Both the position numbers and the translations under genes were made by a program. Of a stretch of 49,174 bases of DNA, positions 1 through 9,470 are shown piece after piece; position 1 is the first letter of the stretch; each line of letters opens with the position of its first letter. The notes beneath the pieces were generated by a model. That model saw nothing but the letters and a program-made list of their open reading frames with translations. It searched no databases and was not told the origin of the DNA. Origin of the DNA: Desulfovibrionaceae bacterium (GTDB lineage Bacteria; Desulfobacterota; Desulfovibrionia; Desulfovibrionales; Desulfovibrionaceae); NCBI GenBank assembly GCA_017454105.1, contig JAFTDR010000092.1, forward strand, positions 1 through 49,174, written 5' to 3'.

Positions 1-240
1 GAGGTTTTCGGCGTCCTCCCGTTTGCACGGATTAACCGTATCGCCGCGCGCGGCGTATCCAATGGGTCTTGTCTCGCCTTCGAAAGTCGTTTCATTTTCC
101 GCATCCAGGGGGGAGCCAGCACTGCCTATCGTCCGAAGAACTAGTACAGCTTCCCCAAAGTTCGTGTGTATCTCAGAAACATCTTGGCAACGTAGGAGTT
201 CCGGCACCATCAGATCTTTTTTTATTGTTGTGTGGGCAGA
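1..240. other. Non-coding or decayed DNA, left edge
   Basis: I recognise no gene here. Open frames overlap in several phases, as expected of unconstrained DNA. A short stretch around 150-175 (ACTAGTAC followed by a C-rich run) resembles one at about 48687-48715 at the other end of the window, so this may be part of a dispersed repeat. Confidence 0.4.
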
Positions 241-560
241 AGGAACTGTAAAAAGGTATCGTGATATTTTTGTCGAAACTGGTAGACAGTTTCGACATCA
301 GAAATGAAAGTCATTTTTAATAAGCTCTGGCTTTGTGTCTGCCCTCAAAATCCTCGGGTAACCTTAAGCTTCTTTCGGCAGATAGCATTACTCTTCCAGG
401 TATACTGTCGTACTGGTTCGGAATTGGCAGAATGCCATGCCCCCAGCTCAGACGGTGGAAAAATCTATTTGCCGGGGTATCTTACCCGTTCTCAAGGAGA
501 GTTCTGTGGGTAGATTTCTGCGGGAAAATGCTCAACTTACGATTTTACAGGTCCTAATCG
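241..560 (+). repeat. Dispersed repeat, copy 1, with hairpin
   Basis: This stretch of about 320 bp is nearly identical, with small indels, to 8908-9205. Both start with GGAACTGTAAAAA or GGGACTGTAAAAA. Both continue into a hairpin of stems GTCGAAACTG and CAGTTTCGAC around a 5-nt loop (272-296 here), then share blocks such as CTTTGTGTCTGCCC, CTTCTTTCGGCAGATAGC and CTATTTGCCGGGGTATC. No intact gene is seen inside. A third copy of the first ~55 bp, including the hairpin, lies at 48598-48655. It could be a non-autonomous element or the end of a lost insertion sequence. Confidence 0.75.
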
Positions 561-1000
561 CGCAACAGTTCATGCGTTGTGCGCTCATACCAATCGTTTC
601 CGCGAGAAGGCCGGCAGCTTGTATGTGGACTGCCCCACGTTCTTATGGGTCGTACTTCCCAAGAGCCAATCGGCTTTGCAGCACGAGTAGGCCATTCAGA
701 CGTTCAGCACAGAGTGTCTTGACATGTAAACGATCGTTCGGTAAGTAATTGGCCTAGGAGGTGCTATGCACAACACATCGAAAAAACAGGAAATTTTGCT
801 TCGTGCCGCCTATCTTTTCGCCGTATCCGCTAACGGGTCAACAGTACTATGCGGCTTTGTACATCTTCCAATAGAGTCATTGTCAAATAACCCGAATTCT
901 TCCGCTGGGGAGATAGCTAGAGAATCGGCTGAAAGACGCACTTCTCTGTCACCCGGGAGGGATACCCAAAACCAGTTCTTACCCGACACCTATCCTCATT
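561..1000. other. Decayed DNA with no recognised gene
   Basis: A frame opens at 766 with a good ribosome-binding site (AGGAGG, about 756-761) and runs 78 codons, but its product matches no family I know. The block around 824-870 (GTATCCGCTAACGGGT and following) recurs in diverged form around 2156-2215, so this is probably repeat-derived rather than a conserved gene. Confidence 0.3.
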
Positions 1001-1920
1001 AAATACGCAGTCCAATGGGTGGTGTAATTTATTCTCAATTCGCCAATGCATAATTTTAGCATACACAAATAGAGCAGGGTCTAAAAAATTTATTACAAAG
1101 TACGATGTATCTTCAGTTACCTCTTCATCTCACTTAGGATAAGTAATTACCATTCCGTAAGACTTCACTCCTGCTCACTCTTTCACTGACTTATCTACGC
1201 GATCACTGACATAAAATGTCTATTCTGTATAATACCCAATTCAGTAGAAGCTCTTGAAAAAATTTTTAAACCACCATGTTTATCAAAACATTCTCTTATA
1301 TTATTTACTCAAGTTAGTTGATTGCTTTTTACTTTAAACAGATAATACAAATCATGATTATTTATATCATTTGCCAAGTCTTTTGACATCCCATTGCATC
1401 AATAGATATAAGGTAGATGTAGCTTAGATCTATTTTATCTACAACGTTTGGATTTTAACTTATTTCATTTTTTTATTTGTTACTAATGATTCAGCTAAAA
1501 CTTCGTTTGTTTGGACATCAGTTATACTTTTAACATCCCTCGCTGGCTCCTCATTTACTCGGGATCTTGTTGCTTTCATCAGTTTCCCATCCTGCGCACA
1601 GACACGAACAGGTGGCTGATATTGGTTCTGTATTAAAGCATTTAGATCTCTATTAGCTTTTTCAATCTAATTTCTAGAGAAATCTTCAAATTATTCTGAA
1701 TCTTTCTCACAATTATTTTTAGAATCGCATACATATGTTATCTAATTGACTCGTGCCATCTCTTTCTTACTTCTGCAAGTTCTTGATTATTTGTAGAATT
1801 TAAACTCTTCTAAACGTATCATATGAAGGGTAATCACTTTTTATTTCAAGCAGAGCAGAGATTATTCTCCATAAATCCCTCCCATGGTTAAACATACTTT
1901 TTACAAAGTCGTATCCGCTC
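1001..1920. other. AT-rich desert with one short minus-strand remnant
   Basis: This region is much richer in A and T than its surroundings and has no ORF of 60 codons. On the minus strand, 1666 down to 1460 is an uninterrupted run of 68 codons ending in TAA. It reads like real protein (it includes QPPVRVCAQDGKLM) but has no start codon and is preceded by an in-frame TAG, so it looks like the 3' end of a dead gene. I do not recognise the family. Confidence 0.35.
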
Positions 1921-2793
1921 ACTCTCCAACGAAAAATGCAGATTTCCTCCCTTCACCATTTTTTGTGCCGGTGTTTTTTTGACCTCATGCCGGATGCCGT
2001 CACTAAACACATCTGGGACTCAGTTGAGACCAGGCGTACTATACCCAAGATACCGACAACATTTCCAATGGCTGGCACGCAAAGTTTTCCTCGAAGAAGC
2101 AGTAGCAGAGAGAGGTTGGATCGCCAAAAGCGAATTCAGTCTCTCATGTTTTACGTATCCGCTCACGGGTGTGCGGTCGTATACATCTTGCTACCGACTC
2201 TTCAAGTATCTCTCCATCGGAAGAATGCATCTTTGACAAAGAGACGCATTGAACTGTAATCCCGTGAAGCGAGACCAGCATAGTTCCGCTGACCTGTGTA
2301 TCAGTGTACACTCATAGACAGTACCAGAACGCAGTGCTGTACAAAAAGATTTGTCAAGACTCTTGACAAGAATTTTCACGGCTTGCGCAGTCAGATTGAT
2401 GCAATCGTAACTCGCAACAAATGCCAATCAATGGAAGACGCCATCTGCTTTACACAAGAAGTTGCTGTAATCCTAAAACAGTGGAAACCAAAGCAGACAA
2501 AAGAAACAGCAGTAGTCAGCGCAAAGTGGGATAGGGAAAGAAGTCCCGACTTCAGGATCGAGGAAAGCATCTCCAGGCATGGATGCGAAACACGTATGCG
2601 CTGCGGGTCACGCTTCACGTCGCAGTTCTTCAAATTGAATTACTGTCGGTGGGACAGCCCGAAGGATGCAATACACTACACACAACTGTATTTTTTGGCA
2701 GCATATTTGCTAAATATGCTTACATTATGCCAAGGTCATCAAAAGTGGCTTAAAGCTCTAGTGTCTCCCGTCAATTGACACTCCCCACCCTCC
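1921..2793. other. Decayed DNA with an unrecognised 160-codon frame
   Basis: The longest open frame (2296-2778, +) encodes a 160-residue product with no family motif I recognise. Overlapping frames on both strands are nearly as long, so coding is doubtful. The block 2156-2215 is a diverged copy of sequence near 824-870. An inverted repeat AGTGTC/GACACT lies at about 2759-2781. Confidence 0.3.
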
Positions 2794-2836
2794 GTGCCTA
2801 GAGGCCGCAGACGCTTGTCAGGCGGCCTCTAAGCAC
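2794..2836. repeat. Strong GC-rich hairpin, possibly an insertion-sequence end
   Basis: A perfect 10-bp inverted repeat, TAGAGGCCGC (2799-2808) and GCGGCCTCTA (2822-2831), is extended after one mismatch by GTGC/GCAC. The loop is 13 nt. It follows TTGACACTCCCCACCC, which resembles the subterminal sequence of IS200/IS605 right ends read from the outside, so it may be the end of a lost minus-strand element. There is no T-run, so a rho-independent terminator is unlikely. Confidence 0.5.
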
Positions 2837-3344
2837 ACTACCGGTTTACGCCCTCAGCCGTATCTTTGAGCGGGATTCTCGTCAGCGATTCGAGCATCTG
2901 AAGCTCTTCACAAAAAGCTAGTGTGGCTAAAAGGTTGACAGCTAAGGGCCTGCTTCTCATCATCAAAGCACCAAAGAGCAGGAAGCCGCATCCTGCAATG
3001 CGAAGCAAGCCAGTCCCCGCTGGCCGCAGCGAAGAAATTCGCCCCTCGTCTTTGCGCAAAGTAGCCAGCTTGTGACAAGCAGAACAGCCTTTCTAGTGTT
3101 CTCACCTGCTGACCTACACTGTGCCAGGGCGTTGCGCGCATTGACGAGGAAGAAATCTGGATTTTCCAGCGGTGGTAGGGAGGGGCGAAAAGGAATTTTT
3201 TTAGCTGGCCCAGAGGGGGGGAATTACGGTAAATGTCATTGATGGGAGACGATCGCTTTATGCTTAAGTCTGAAAAAAAGCGTGTACGTACGCACAGGCA
3301 AAGTGCCAAAGCTCAGCGTGCAACTATCTTTTCTTATGGGAGGA
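2837..3344. other. Decayed DNA with no recognised gene
   Basis: A 133-codon minus-strand frame (2908-3309) overlaps other frames and has no recognisable domain. It might be debris of a transposase inside the hairpin at 2794-2836, but nothing in the translation proves this. Confidence 0.25.
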
Positions 3345-3800
3345 GGAAACAGAGGGGCCTAAAAATCGTTCCTCATACGAAGCTTTATTAACTCCGTCCA
3401 CTCCTGTAGCTTTTCGTTCTTCCTGTTTCTCGTGAACATAGCTACGACATGAGATTCTGCACTGCCCCGTACTTAGCTATCTTGTACCTTATCCTCGTCA
3501 TGTCAGTTGCCATGCCTACTGGCCTCTCTTGTGCCTACATGTTTTCTACTTGAGGAATGATTGCTTGCCACATCCTTCGCTCCATCAGCTTTCGCTGGTT
3601 TCATAGCTACTATGCAGTGGTCCGACTTCTGACAGACCATCGGCTTGCCTTTGATGTTACACACTGACTTCCCTACTGTTGAGTCCGCATTTCTGTATCC
3701 CCCTATACCATCGCGCCTATATGTGACCTTGATTACCTTTGCTATACCCGGCCGCATAAAAATTTTCCCTCGCAGGTCACAGGAGAGCGACCTCAAAAAA
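3345..3800 (-). pseudogene. Group II intron-type reverse transcriptase, N-terminal fragment
   Basis: Read on the minus strand, 3362-3434 gives HEKQEERKATGVDGVNKASY. This is the conserved N-terminal segment of bacterial group II intron-type reverse transcriptases (Q....K..GVDGV.K..Y). Just upstream, about 3448-3502 reads TRIRYKIAKYGAVQNLM, which fits the leader usually found before that motif, but in another frame with a stop between. Still further upstream (about 3540-3670) a frame with GKPMVCQKSDHCIVA fits the extended N-terminus of such proteins. The catalytic palm (YADD) and maturase parts are absent. It is a truncated, frameshifted relic. Confidence 0.6.
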
Positions 3801-3840
3801 TCGGCAAGGGAAGAATCATTGTGGCGCCGAGTATAATCGT
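3738..3840 (+). repeat. Left-end fragment of an IS200/IS605-type element, solo copy
   Basis: About 100 bp resembles 6529-6629, which lies directly before the tnpA remnant. Shared blocks are TATACCCG.CCGC, ATTTTCCCT and GGGAAGAATCATT.TG.CGCC followed by GAGTATA. Here it is not followed by recognisable transposase sequence, so it is probably a solo left end. It overlaps the reverse-transcriptase relic on the other strand. Confidence 0.55.
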
Positions 3841-4614
3841 GCCCTGGGTACTGTTCGGCGCCGATTGCTCCTACTGATTTCTCCGGGTGAAGTCCATAAA
3901 TCCGATTACGTCTGTCCGTTTCTCATGCGGAGGGAACCTCTTTAGAATCTGTCGGACATCCCAGGTCTGCATTGAATCCATTGTGTACTCGCCATGCCTG
4001 AACCGCGCGCTCGAGAGACACCGACGGAACCTCTTGTCAGTCCCGCGTAGATATACTCACGGCGGAAAAGAACTTCCACATAGCTCCTACGCTCACGGCG
4101 GGCATGCTGTTCTGGCTCCCCACACGTGCACCTTAAGATATTTCGGATAAAGAAGATTTCATCCGTCACGAGTATATCTCATAATGTATTCGACCAACCC
4201 ATTGCTGCCTGCCGCATATCCCTCACAAGCAAGGTACTCGCGGGCTTTTCGCATCATAAACGTACGGGGCGTGGGTCACTGCACGCTTTCGCACATGCTA
4301 GACCGCAGCTCGTACACACCACTCACAGCGCTTCGATGAGCCTAACCTCGCGGCTTCGGCAAAAAGCGCTCTGTGACTTTCTGGCAGCTCAAGCTTTGAC
4401 CTAGCCTGGACTTTCACCAAGCAAGACTTGAATGCACCAATACTTGCGCGCAGATACGATTTTTTAGAGATGATATACTCAAGCCAGAAAAAAAATAACT
4501 CAGTCCGATGTATAAGGTTCCAAGAACAAGAGGCTTCGTAGCGAAATGAGTGACAACTTTCTTTCTGCCCGCAGTATAACAGAAAAAATGAAAGTACTCG
4601 TAGGTACAGATACG
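3841..4614. other. Decayed DNA between mobile-element relics and the chaperone gene
   Basis: No intact gene is recognised. On the minus strand near 3880-3990, MDSMQTWDVRQILKRFPP reads like protein and ends in TAG soon after, but the upstream frame is broken and I cannot name the family. The last 150 bp before 4614 lie downstream of the minus-strand chaperone gene; no clear terminator is seen there. Confidence 0.3.
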
Positions 4615-5073
4615 CTACACACGCACCATAAACTCTACCTGCTGCGAGTTCACTTCAGGTTCGTTCTGCGATGTCTCTACTCCGTAGCGATATTGTGCAA
4701 CGATTTTTGACCAAGATTCGCAGGTATTGACAAAGCGTTCCACTGCGTGGGCAAACACATCAGCATCCGCGCCTCTATAGGCAAAAATGCTGCATAAGGC
4801 AACATGGCCGCTGTCCGCGTTGATAGACAGCGTCGCCCCACTGGTAGCGTTGAAAAGATAATTGGCCTCAAGCATGAATTTGTAGAGTTTTTCAAGCTTT
4901 TCGGGTGGCGGCAGGCCGATGTCTGCGGTTAAAGCAATGCTCTCAAGCTCGCGCAAATCCGTGAAGGTGATGGTGAAGTCATCAGAGGCAAATGTACACG
5001 AGCCGCTGTCGTCAAGCTCAAGTTCGAGTCCAAGGTTTTTTGCAAACGCTTTGATAAGTTCATCGCCGTACAT
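4615..5073 (-). CDS. Type III secretion chaperone, CesT/Tir family
   Basis: The predicted 152-residue acidic protein fits class I type III secretion chaperones, which are small acidic dimers that hold an effector unfolded in the cytoplasm. It has the family layout: an N-terminal helix, the G-L-E-L-E-L-D-D-S-G-S-C-T-F strand region, a PP.EKL segment, the ANYLFNATSGATLSI core strand, and a C-terminal helix with FVNTCESW. I start at ATG 5073, which shares its A with the TGA of the upstream effector-like gene (TGATG), giving translational coupling; GTG at 5076 is an alternative. The adjacent upstream gene is the likely client. No secretion apparatus genes are in the window, so a T3SS elsewhere in the genome is assumed. 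Confidence 0.85.
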   Translation of the reverse strand: MYGDELIKAFAKNLGLELELDDSGSCTFASDDFTITFTDLRELESIALTADIGLPPPEKLEKLYKFMLEANYLFNATSGATLSINADSGHVALCSIFAYRGADADVFAHAVERFVNTCESWSKIVAQYRYGVETSQNEPEVNSQQVEFMVRV

Positions 5074-6441
5074 CACGCACCTTCGTAAATCATATGATAG
5101 AGTTTCTCACCTATGGTATCGATGTCTTTTGGTGTTATGGCCCGTATCTCAGTGTTGCCTTTGAAGTCCTTCTTTACATCGAATTGAACCTTACCATTGT
5201 TTTCCGTCATGGTAACCATAGGCCTTTTTAGACCGACAAGGCGGTTTTTCAGTTCAGTTGCGTATTCCTCCCATGTTTCAAATTCAGGATGCTGCTTATC
5301 GATGTCTTCAAACTCCGCCGAGATAAGCTTGTCGAGAGGCATAGATTCAGATTTGCGGATGGTGGAATTGAGTTCCACCTCAAGTTTGGTGTCAATCGAA
5401 CCTTGGAAATTCTCCTGGCGGAATTCATAGAAGCGCATGCTCTTTTCCTCGGTGCAGGCGCCAGGGGTTTTGAGATGCAGCATCAGCTCTCCGACCTTCC
5501 CATTCATCTTTGCTTCAAAATACGCGTCAACACCGTTCTTGATGAAACCCTTAAGGTTCTCTTCCACATACTTGTTGAGAGGATCGAGGTCTATGCTCTT
5601 GGATGAGTTGAAATTTGCCCGCTCAGTATGGAGGAGGTTTCCTCGCAGGGCTGCAAAGAGGGCGCTGCTCGGCGAGTGTTTGCGCTGCTCGGTGAGGTTT
5701 TCCATGATCCCGAGCGGCCGCATATCTTCATACTTACCTGTCTCCAGGTCCTTGATCTGAAAACGCACCGTATACTTCCCAAGATCTTCATTAAGCAATT
5801 TGGCAACGTTGTAATCGGGTTTCTCGATAAAAAAGTCCTTAAAGTCTTTCTGCAGGAAATCAATGCTCTTCTCAATTCCAGCGTAGACTTCAAGGGCAGG
5901 ATTCTTCTCGGTCAATTTATGTAATTGCTCATTAGTCAAGTTGAGCGTCGTTTTTATTCCAAACTGCTCCTGCAAAATAACACCGACTTTCTGCTTATAT
6001 GCACCTAGGTCCAAATTGCTAGTATCGTATATTTTGGCGCTCTCACAAATGGCACTCAGGCGCCGTGAGGTGAGGGGCTTGCCCGAAGAGACAGTGCCGC
6101 CCTGAGCAGGCACGCCGAAATTCATCACGCTTGAACGCTGGCCCAAGAAGATTCTCAAGCTTGTCCATGAAGTCTTTGCTGAAAGTGATCTCGCCCTTCT
6201 CGTTGGTCGACATGCCAGAGATGCCGAATGATTCGCCCAATGATTTCAAAAGTTGCGTGCGGATCTCATTGTTATTGCGCCTTGTTTCCGGACCGCGCAT
6301 CCAGCGAAAGATATTGGCAGAAGAATAGGTGGAATCCGACGTAAGACTGTTATCCTTTCCCAGGTGAATAATTGCATCCTCATTCTTGAAATTGGCATTG
6401 CCAAACATCTCAAGTGGCTTGGCATCAAATGTCACGGGCAT
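5073..6441 (-). pseudogene. Type III effector-like protein, one frameshift
   Basis: The gene reads from ATG 6441 (ribosome-binding site GGAGG about 6 nt upstream) as MPVTFDAKPLEMFGNANF... to ...LENLLGPAFKRDEF near 6118. There the frame changes and continues as FGVPAQGGTVSSGKPLTSRR to the TGA at 5075-5073. Joined, it makes about 456 residues. One extra base in the AAA run at 6118-6120 (TTT on the coding strand) explains the shift: without it the junction reads KRDEFGVPAQGG. The product is charged and soluble, with no membrane segment. It directly precedes and overlaps a CesT-type chaperone, the usual arrangement for an effector. No catalytic motif is recognised. It may be a true mutation or a sequencing or assembly error at a homopolymer. 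Confidence 0.65.
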
Positions 6442-6528
6442 GGAAAACCTCCACAAAGGATAAGAAGAATAGTTTCAAAGCTCAATGAGAGCCTCCGATT
6501 GAAAATGCTGCGGCCGCAATCCCGAGTG

Positions 6529-6629
6529 GCTTTATACCCGACCGCGTAATGATTTTCCCTGTCCGCCAAAGGTGCCGACGCCCACAGGACTCACTTCGTG
6601 TCGCGGGAAGAATCATTATGACGCCGAGT
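6529..6629 (+). repeat. Left end of the IS200/IS605-type element
   Basis: This is the second copy of the repeat at 3738-3840. It ends at GAGTATAGACACTCTGG, which in one frame reads EYRHSGQG, typical of the first residues of IS200-type TnpA. It therefore marks the left boundary region of the tnpA/tnpB element that follows. Confidence 0.55.
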
Positions 6630-7045
6630 ATAGACACTCTGGTCAAGGCCGCATGTACGCAAAGCGCATATGACGACATGGAAATCAAAGATGAGGCACA
6701 AATACTTGCTCCAAGTTCACGTACAGTTCGTCTGCAAGTAACGGAAGAAACTCCTGGAGTTCAAGGCAGTTTCCGAAGACATCAAACAATTCTCTTACGA
6801 GATATACACGCGGCATACCATTCTCATCAAGTACATGAGTACATGATAGAAACAGAGCCTCTCATATCCATGAGTACAGGTATCAATTTGCTCAAAAGCT
6901 ACACAATGTACTCTATTTGGAAACATCATCCTGAATTTCTCCGCCGCCAATTCTGGAAAGAAAAGACATTCTGGACAGACGGTTATTTTGTGTGCAGCGT
7001 CGGCAATGTTTCAGAAGAGACCGTAAAACGATACATTGAGAATCA
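6610..7045 (+). pseudogene. tnpA: IS200/IS605 TnpA (Y1 HUH transposase) remnant
   Basis: The last third, about 6880-7045, reads WKHHPEFLRRQFWKEKTFW then TDGYFVCSVGNVSEETVKRY and IENQG. This is the C-terminal half of IS200-type TnpA, including the helix with the catalytic tyrosine (Y in KRYIENQ). The N-terminal two thirds are scrambled: EYRHSGQG appears in another frame than the C-terminus, and no HUH metal-binding motif can be read. TnpA normally performs single-strand transposition using end hairpins. Several indels make this copy inactive. Confidence 0.7.
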
Positions 7046-8050
7046 GGGAAGGGTACAAGTACCGAATGTATCCAAACGCTCGAACAGCGAGAGCAACTTG
7101 CAAAAACATTCGGCTGCGTGCGCTTCGTCCACAACAAAAGACGTTGGCTTATCGCAAAGAAAAATATGAAACTAAGAAGAGATCCGTAAGCAAAACCGAC
7201 TGCAACAACTGGTCAAACAATGGTACGAATGGCTCGAAAGAAGTCGATACGTTCGCTCTCACCAACGCTCTCTACACCATGGATTGCGCCGATCATAAGT
7301 TTTTCAAAGAACACGCAGGCTATCCCAAATGTAAAAACAAACACAACAGCCGACAGACCTATACAACCAACTGTACGCACAACAACATCGCAGTCGATTG
7401 TGAGCACGGCAGAATCTAAGCAAAACTCCATCGCAAGTGTACCTGAACGATTAACAATGCAACTGTTTCACAAGAGGCCTGCGGCGCATAATCGAAACCG
7501 AACAGCAGCAACTCCCGCATACAGACAAAAGCACCGGAATCGACCTAACCTCGGACGGACACAGATATGAGAACACAAAGTCACTAGAGAAAGCATGAGA
7601 TAAAACGTGCGCAAAAAGTCAAGGGCAGTCGCAAGCAAGAAAAATCGAAACGGAAATTAGCCATAGAACACGCCAAAATCCGCAACGTGAGACACGAACC
7701 ACCTGCACCAGATTTCAGCCGAACTGATACGCGAAAACCAAGGGATCGCTTGGGAAGATCTGAAAATCAGGAACATGCAAAGTCGATAGCAGACGCTTCA
7801 TGTCGACTATAAAGCGCAAAGGTCGGTACGTTGTACGCGAAAAGCCAGCTTTGCTAGAGAGTGCGGCTATCGGAACCCAAAAACAAACGATCGTTCCGTT
7901 CGAGAGTGGACATGTCCCAAATGCGGAGTGCGCCACGATCGCGATCATACTGCTTTCGAAAAACATTTTGGCCGAAGGTTTGCGGCGGCTCGTAGCATGG
8001 CATAAGAAAACAAATAGGGCGAGAAATGTCCGAATACGCGCCTGTCTGTG
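7036..8050 (+). pseudogene. tnpB: IS200/IS605 TnpB (RNA-guided nuclease family) remnant
   Basis: Fragments of one TnpB appear in order but in several frames. EGYKYRMYPN lies near 7050, KTFGCVRFVHN at about 7102-7136, LAYRKEKYE at about 7140-7170, and NALYTMDCADHKFFKEHAGYP at about 7265-7325. The zinc-ribbon and last RuvC block, CGYRNPKT..., WTCPKCGVRHDRDH, is at about 7862-7952, then LAEGLRRLV. These are hallmarks of the TnpB family, the ancestors of Cas12. At least four frameshifts and an internal stop before the zinc ribbon make it non-functional. It overlaps the end of the tnpA relic and precedes a right-end hairpin. Confidence 0.8.
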
Positions 8051-8100
8051 ACGCAGGAAGCCCATCGGCTTTAAACGATGGGTAGTACACAAGTATATAC
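8051..8100 (+). repeat. IS200/IS605 right end, omegaRNA-type hairpin
   Basis: Directly after the tnpB relic, GAAGCCCATCGGCTTTAAAC continues to GATGGGTAGTACAC. CCCATCG (8061-8067) pairs with CGATGGG (8076-8082) around an 8-nt loop. In this family the 3' end of tnpB and the right end form the guide (omega) RNA, with such a hairpin just before the guide. It fixes the right boundary near 8090. Confidence 0.7.
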
Positions 8101-8825
8101 CCCCATTCCAAAAGAAACAACTGTTCTCTTTTTCTCAGTACGCAGCCTCTAATTATGCCTTGCCATCGACCAACATAAATGTATCGTAGCGCGGCCGAAC
8201 AGGGGCATCTCTAAGCGCGGCCTCGTATACAAATCTGGCCAGTATGCGCAACTTTTGGCTAAGTCAGAAAAATCCACGCTGCCCACTCTTCGGCTCTTCC
8301 AGTTGCTACAGAGCTTGAGCAATACTCCCCCCATCTTTTCTTCAAGTTTCAATTCTTCAAGGCCAATGCGCAGCCTCTCAGCTTTGCGGAATTATTTCCG
8401 CACGTACGGATTAGCACACTATCGGACAATACCTGCGGCTTGCAGCTGAAATCCCCAGCGACACAGAATATCTTGGCTTATGTCAGATGAGCGATGTTCG
8501 AAAAGTATGCGATACGTCCAGAAGAACTGTAAAGCGACATAAAAAGCCTGGTTCTTTGTGGTTTGAAAGCGCAAGCGATAGTATGCCAATGCGTACACAC
8601 TGCCGAAGAGATCCAACAGGATTGCAGCCCTACAGTATATCGTCACTCTCCCAGCCTTATCCTCCCGATCATCTTCCACCAAACTTCCTCTCTCTTCGTA
8701 TCTTCCCCCTGTACTTCCCAGAAATTCGCACCTAAACCAAGCGCACGATGGCTTTTTATACTCCAGCCATAAACGAACTGACACGTTTACGTACGCGAGT
8801 CAGCACTGAGTCGCTATCTTCAACT
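8101..8825. other. Decayed DNA with no recognised gene
   Basis: The longest frame (8419-8784, minus, 121 codons) contains TTKNQAFYVALQFFWTYRIL and resembles debris of a transposase only in a vague way. I cannot assign a family. Other frames are shorter and overlapping. Confidence 0.25.
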
Positions 8826-8826
8826 T

Positions 8827-8856
8827 AAAGTGGCAATTTTTTTTTCTGACCGCAGT
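8827..8856 (+). repeat. Short dispersed repeat (AAAGTGGCAATTTTTT...GACCGCAGT)
   Basis: This 30-bp motif recurs at 47331-47357 on the same strand. A related reverse-oriented version (TTGCGGTCG, then an A-run) lies at 45655-45680 next to the phosphopantetheinyl transferase gene. One copy lies left of the biosynthetic cluster and two lie right of it. Confidence 0.55.
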
Positions 8857-8907
8857 TTAAGCAAGCACAAGACGCAAGTGCGATCGGATAGAATCGAATG
8901 AAGCGTT

Positions 8908-9205
8908 AGGGACTGTAAAAAGCGTGATATTTTTGTCGAAACTGGTAGACAGTTTCGACAGAAGAAATAAACGTCATTTTTAATAAACTCTTGCTTTGTG
9001 TCTGCCCAGAAAAACCTCGGGGTACCCGTACGCTTCTTTCGGCAGATAGCGTTACTCTTCCAGGTATACTGTCGCACTGCTACGGAATTGGCAGATCCCA
9101 GCTCAGACGCTTAAAAAATCTATTTGCCGGGGTATCGTACCCGTTCTCAAGGAGGGTTCTGCGGGAAAATGCTCAACGTACGATTGTACAGGTCCAAAGG
9201 ACCGA
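8908..9205 (+). repeat. Dispersed repeat, copy 2, with hairpin
   Basis: This is the near-identical partner of 241-560. The hairpin is at 8935-8959 (stems GTCGAAACTG and CAGTTTCGAC, loop GTAGA). It ends only about 265 bp before the first biosynthetic gene. The order of shared blocks is the same as in copy 1, so it arose by copying, not by convergence. Confidence 0.75.
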
Positions 9206-9470
9206 AGCATAGTTCAGCCATACACAAACTGTCATGTGTACGAACGTACACAGTCTCTCTCATGGAGCCTCCGTGGGATAGAGAAACTGGGCAAGAAGAC
9301 AAGATGTGGCCGGCAGTCTCTAAAAACTCTTGAAAAATTGAAAACAAATTTCACTTTACTTTTCAAACTCAGCGTGCTACCTCACTCTAACGCGTGGCGC
9401 TTTTCTTTCATAGCATAATGAAAACGAATTTAAATTTTATTTTCTATTGCTCTCTCGCAAGGAGGAAGCA
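9206..9470 (+). promoter_or_regulatory. Leader and presumed promoter region of the biosynthetic operon
   Basis: This is the only sizeable intergenic space before 36 kb of same-strand genes, so the operon promoter should lie here. It becomes AT-rich towards the gene. Possible elements are TTGAAA at 9330-9335 and CATAAT at 9414-9419, but they do not form a convincing -35/-10 pair. The strong ribosome-binding site AAGGAGG at 9459-9465 stands 5 nt before the TTG at 9471 and decides the start of the first gene. No operator can be assigned. Confidence 0.35.

Noticed and set aside
2296..2778. 160-codon frame as a gene
   Set aside because: No family motif, competing frames on both strands, and a location inside decayed repeat-rich DNA.
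7862..7952. Cas12-type CRISPR effector suggested by the RuvC and zinc-ribbon motif
   Set aside because: No CRISPR array, cas1 or cas2 is visible, and the neighbouring TnpA and right-end hairpin identify it as transposon TnpB.
9414..9432. Possible Fur box (CATAATGAAAACGAATTTA) just upstream of the operon
   Set aside because: Only 12 of 19 positions match the consensus, in an AT-rich stretch where this is expected by chance. No siderophore uptake genes support iron control.
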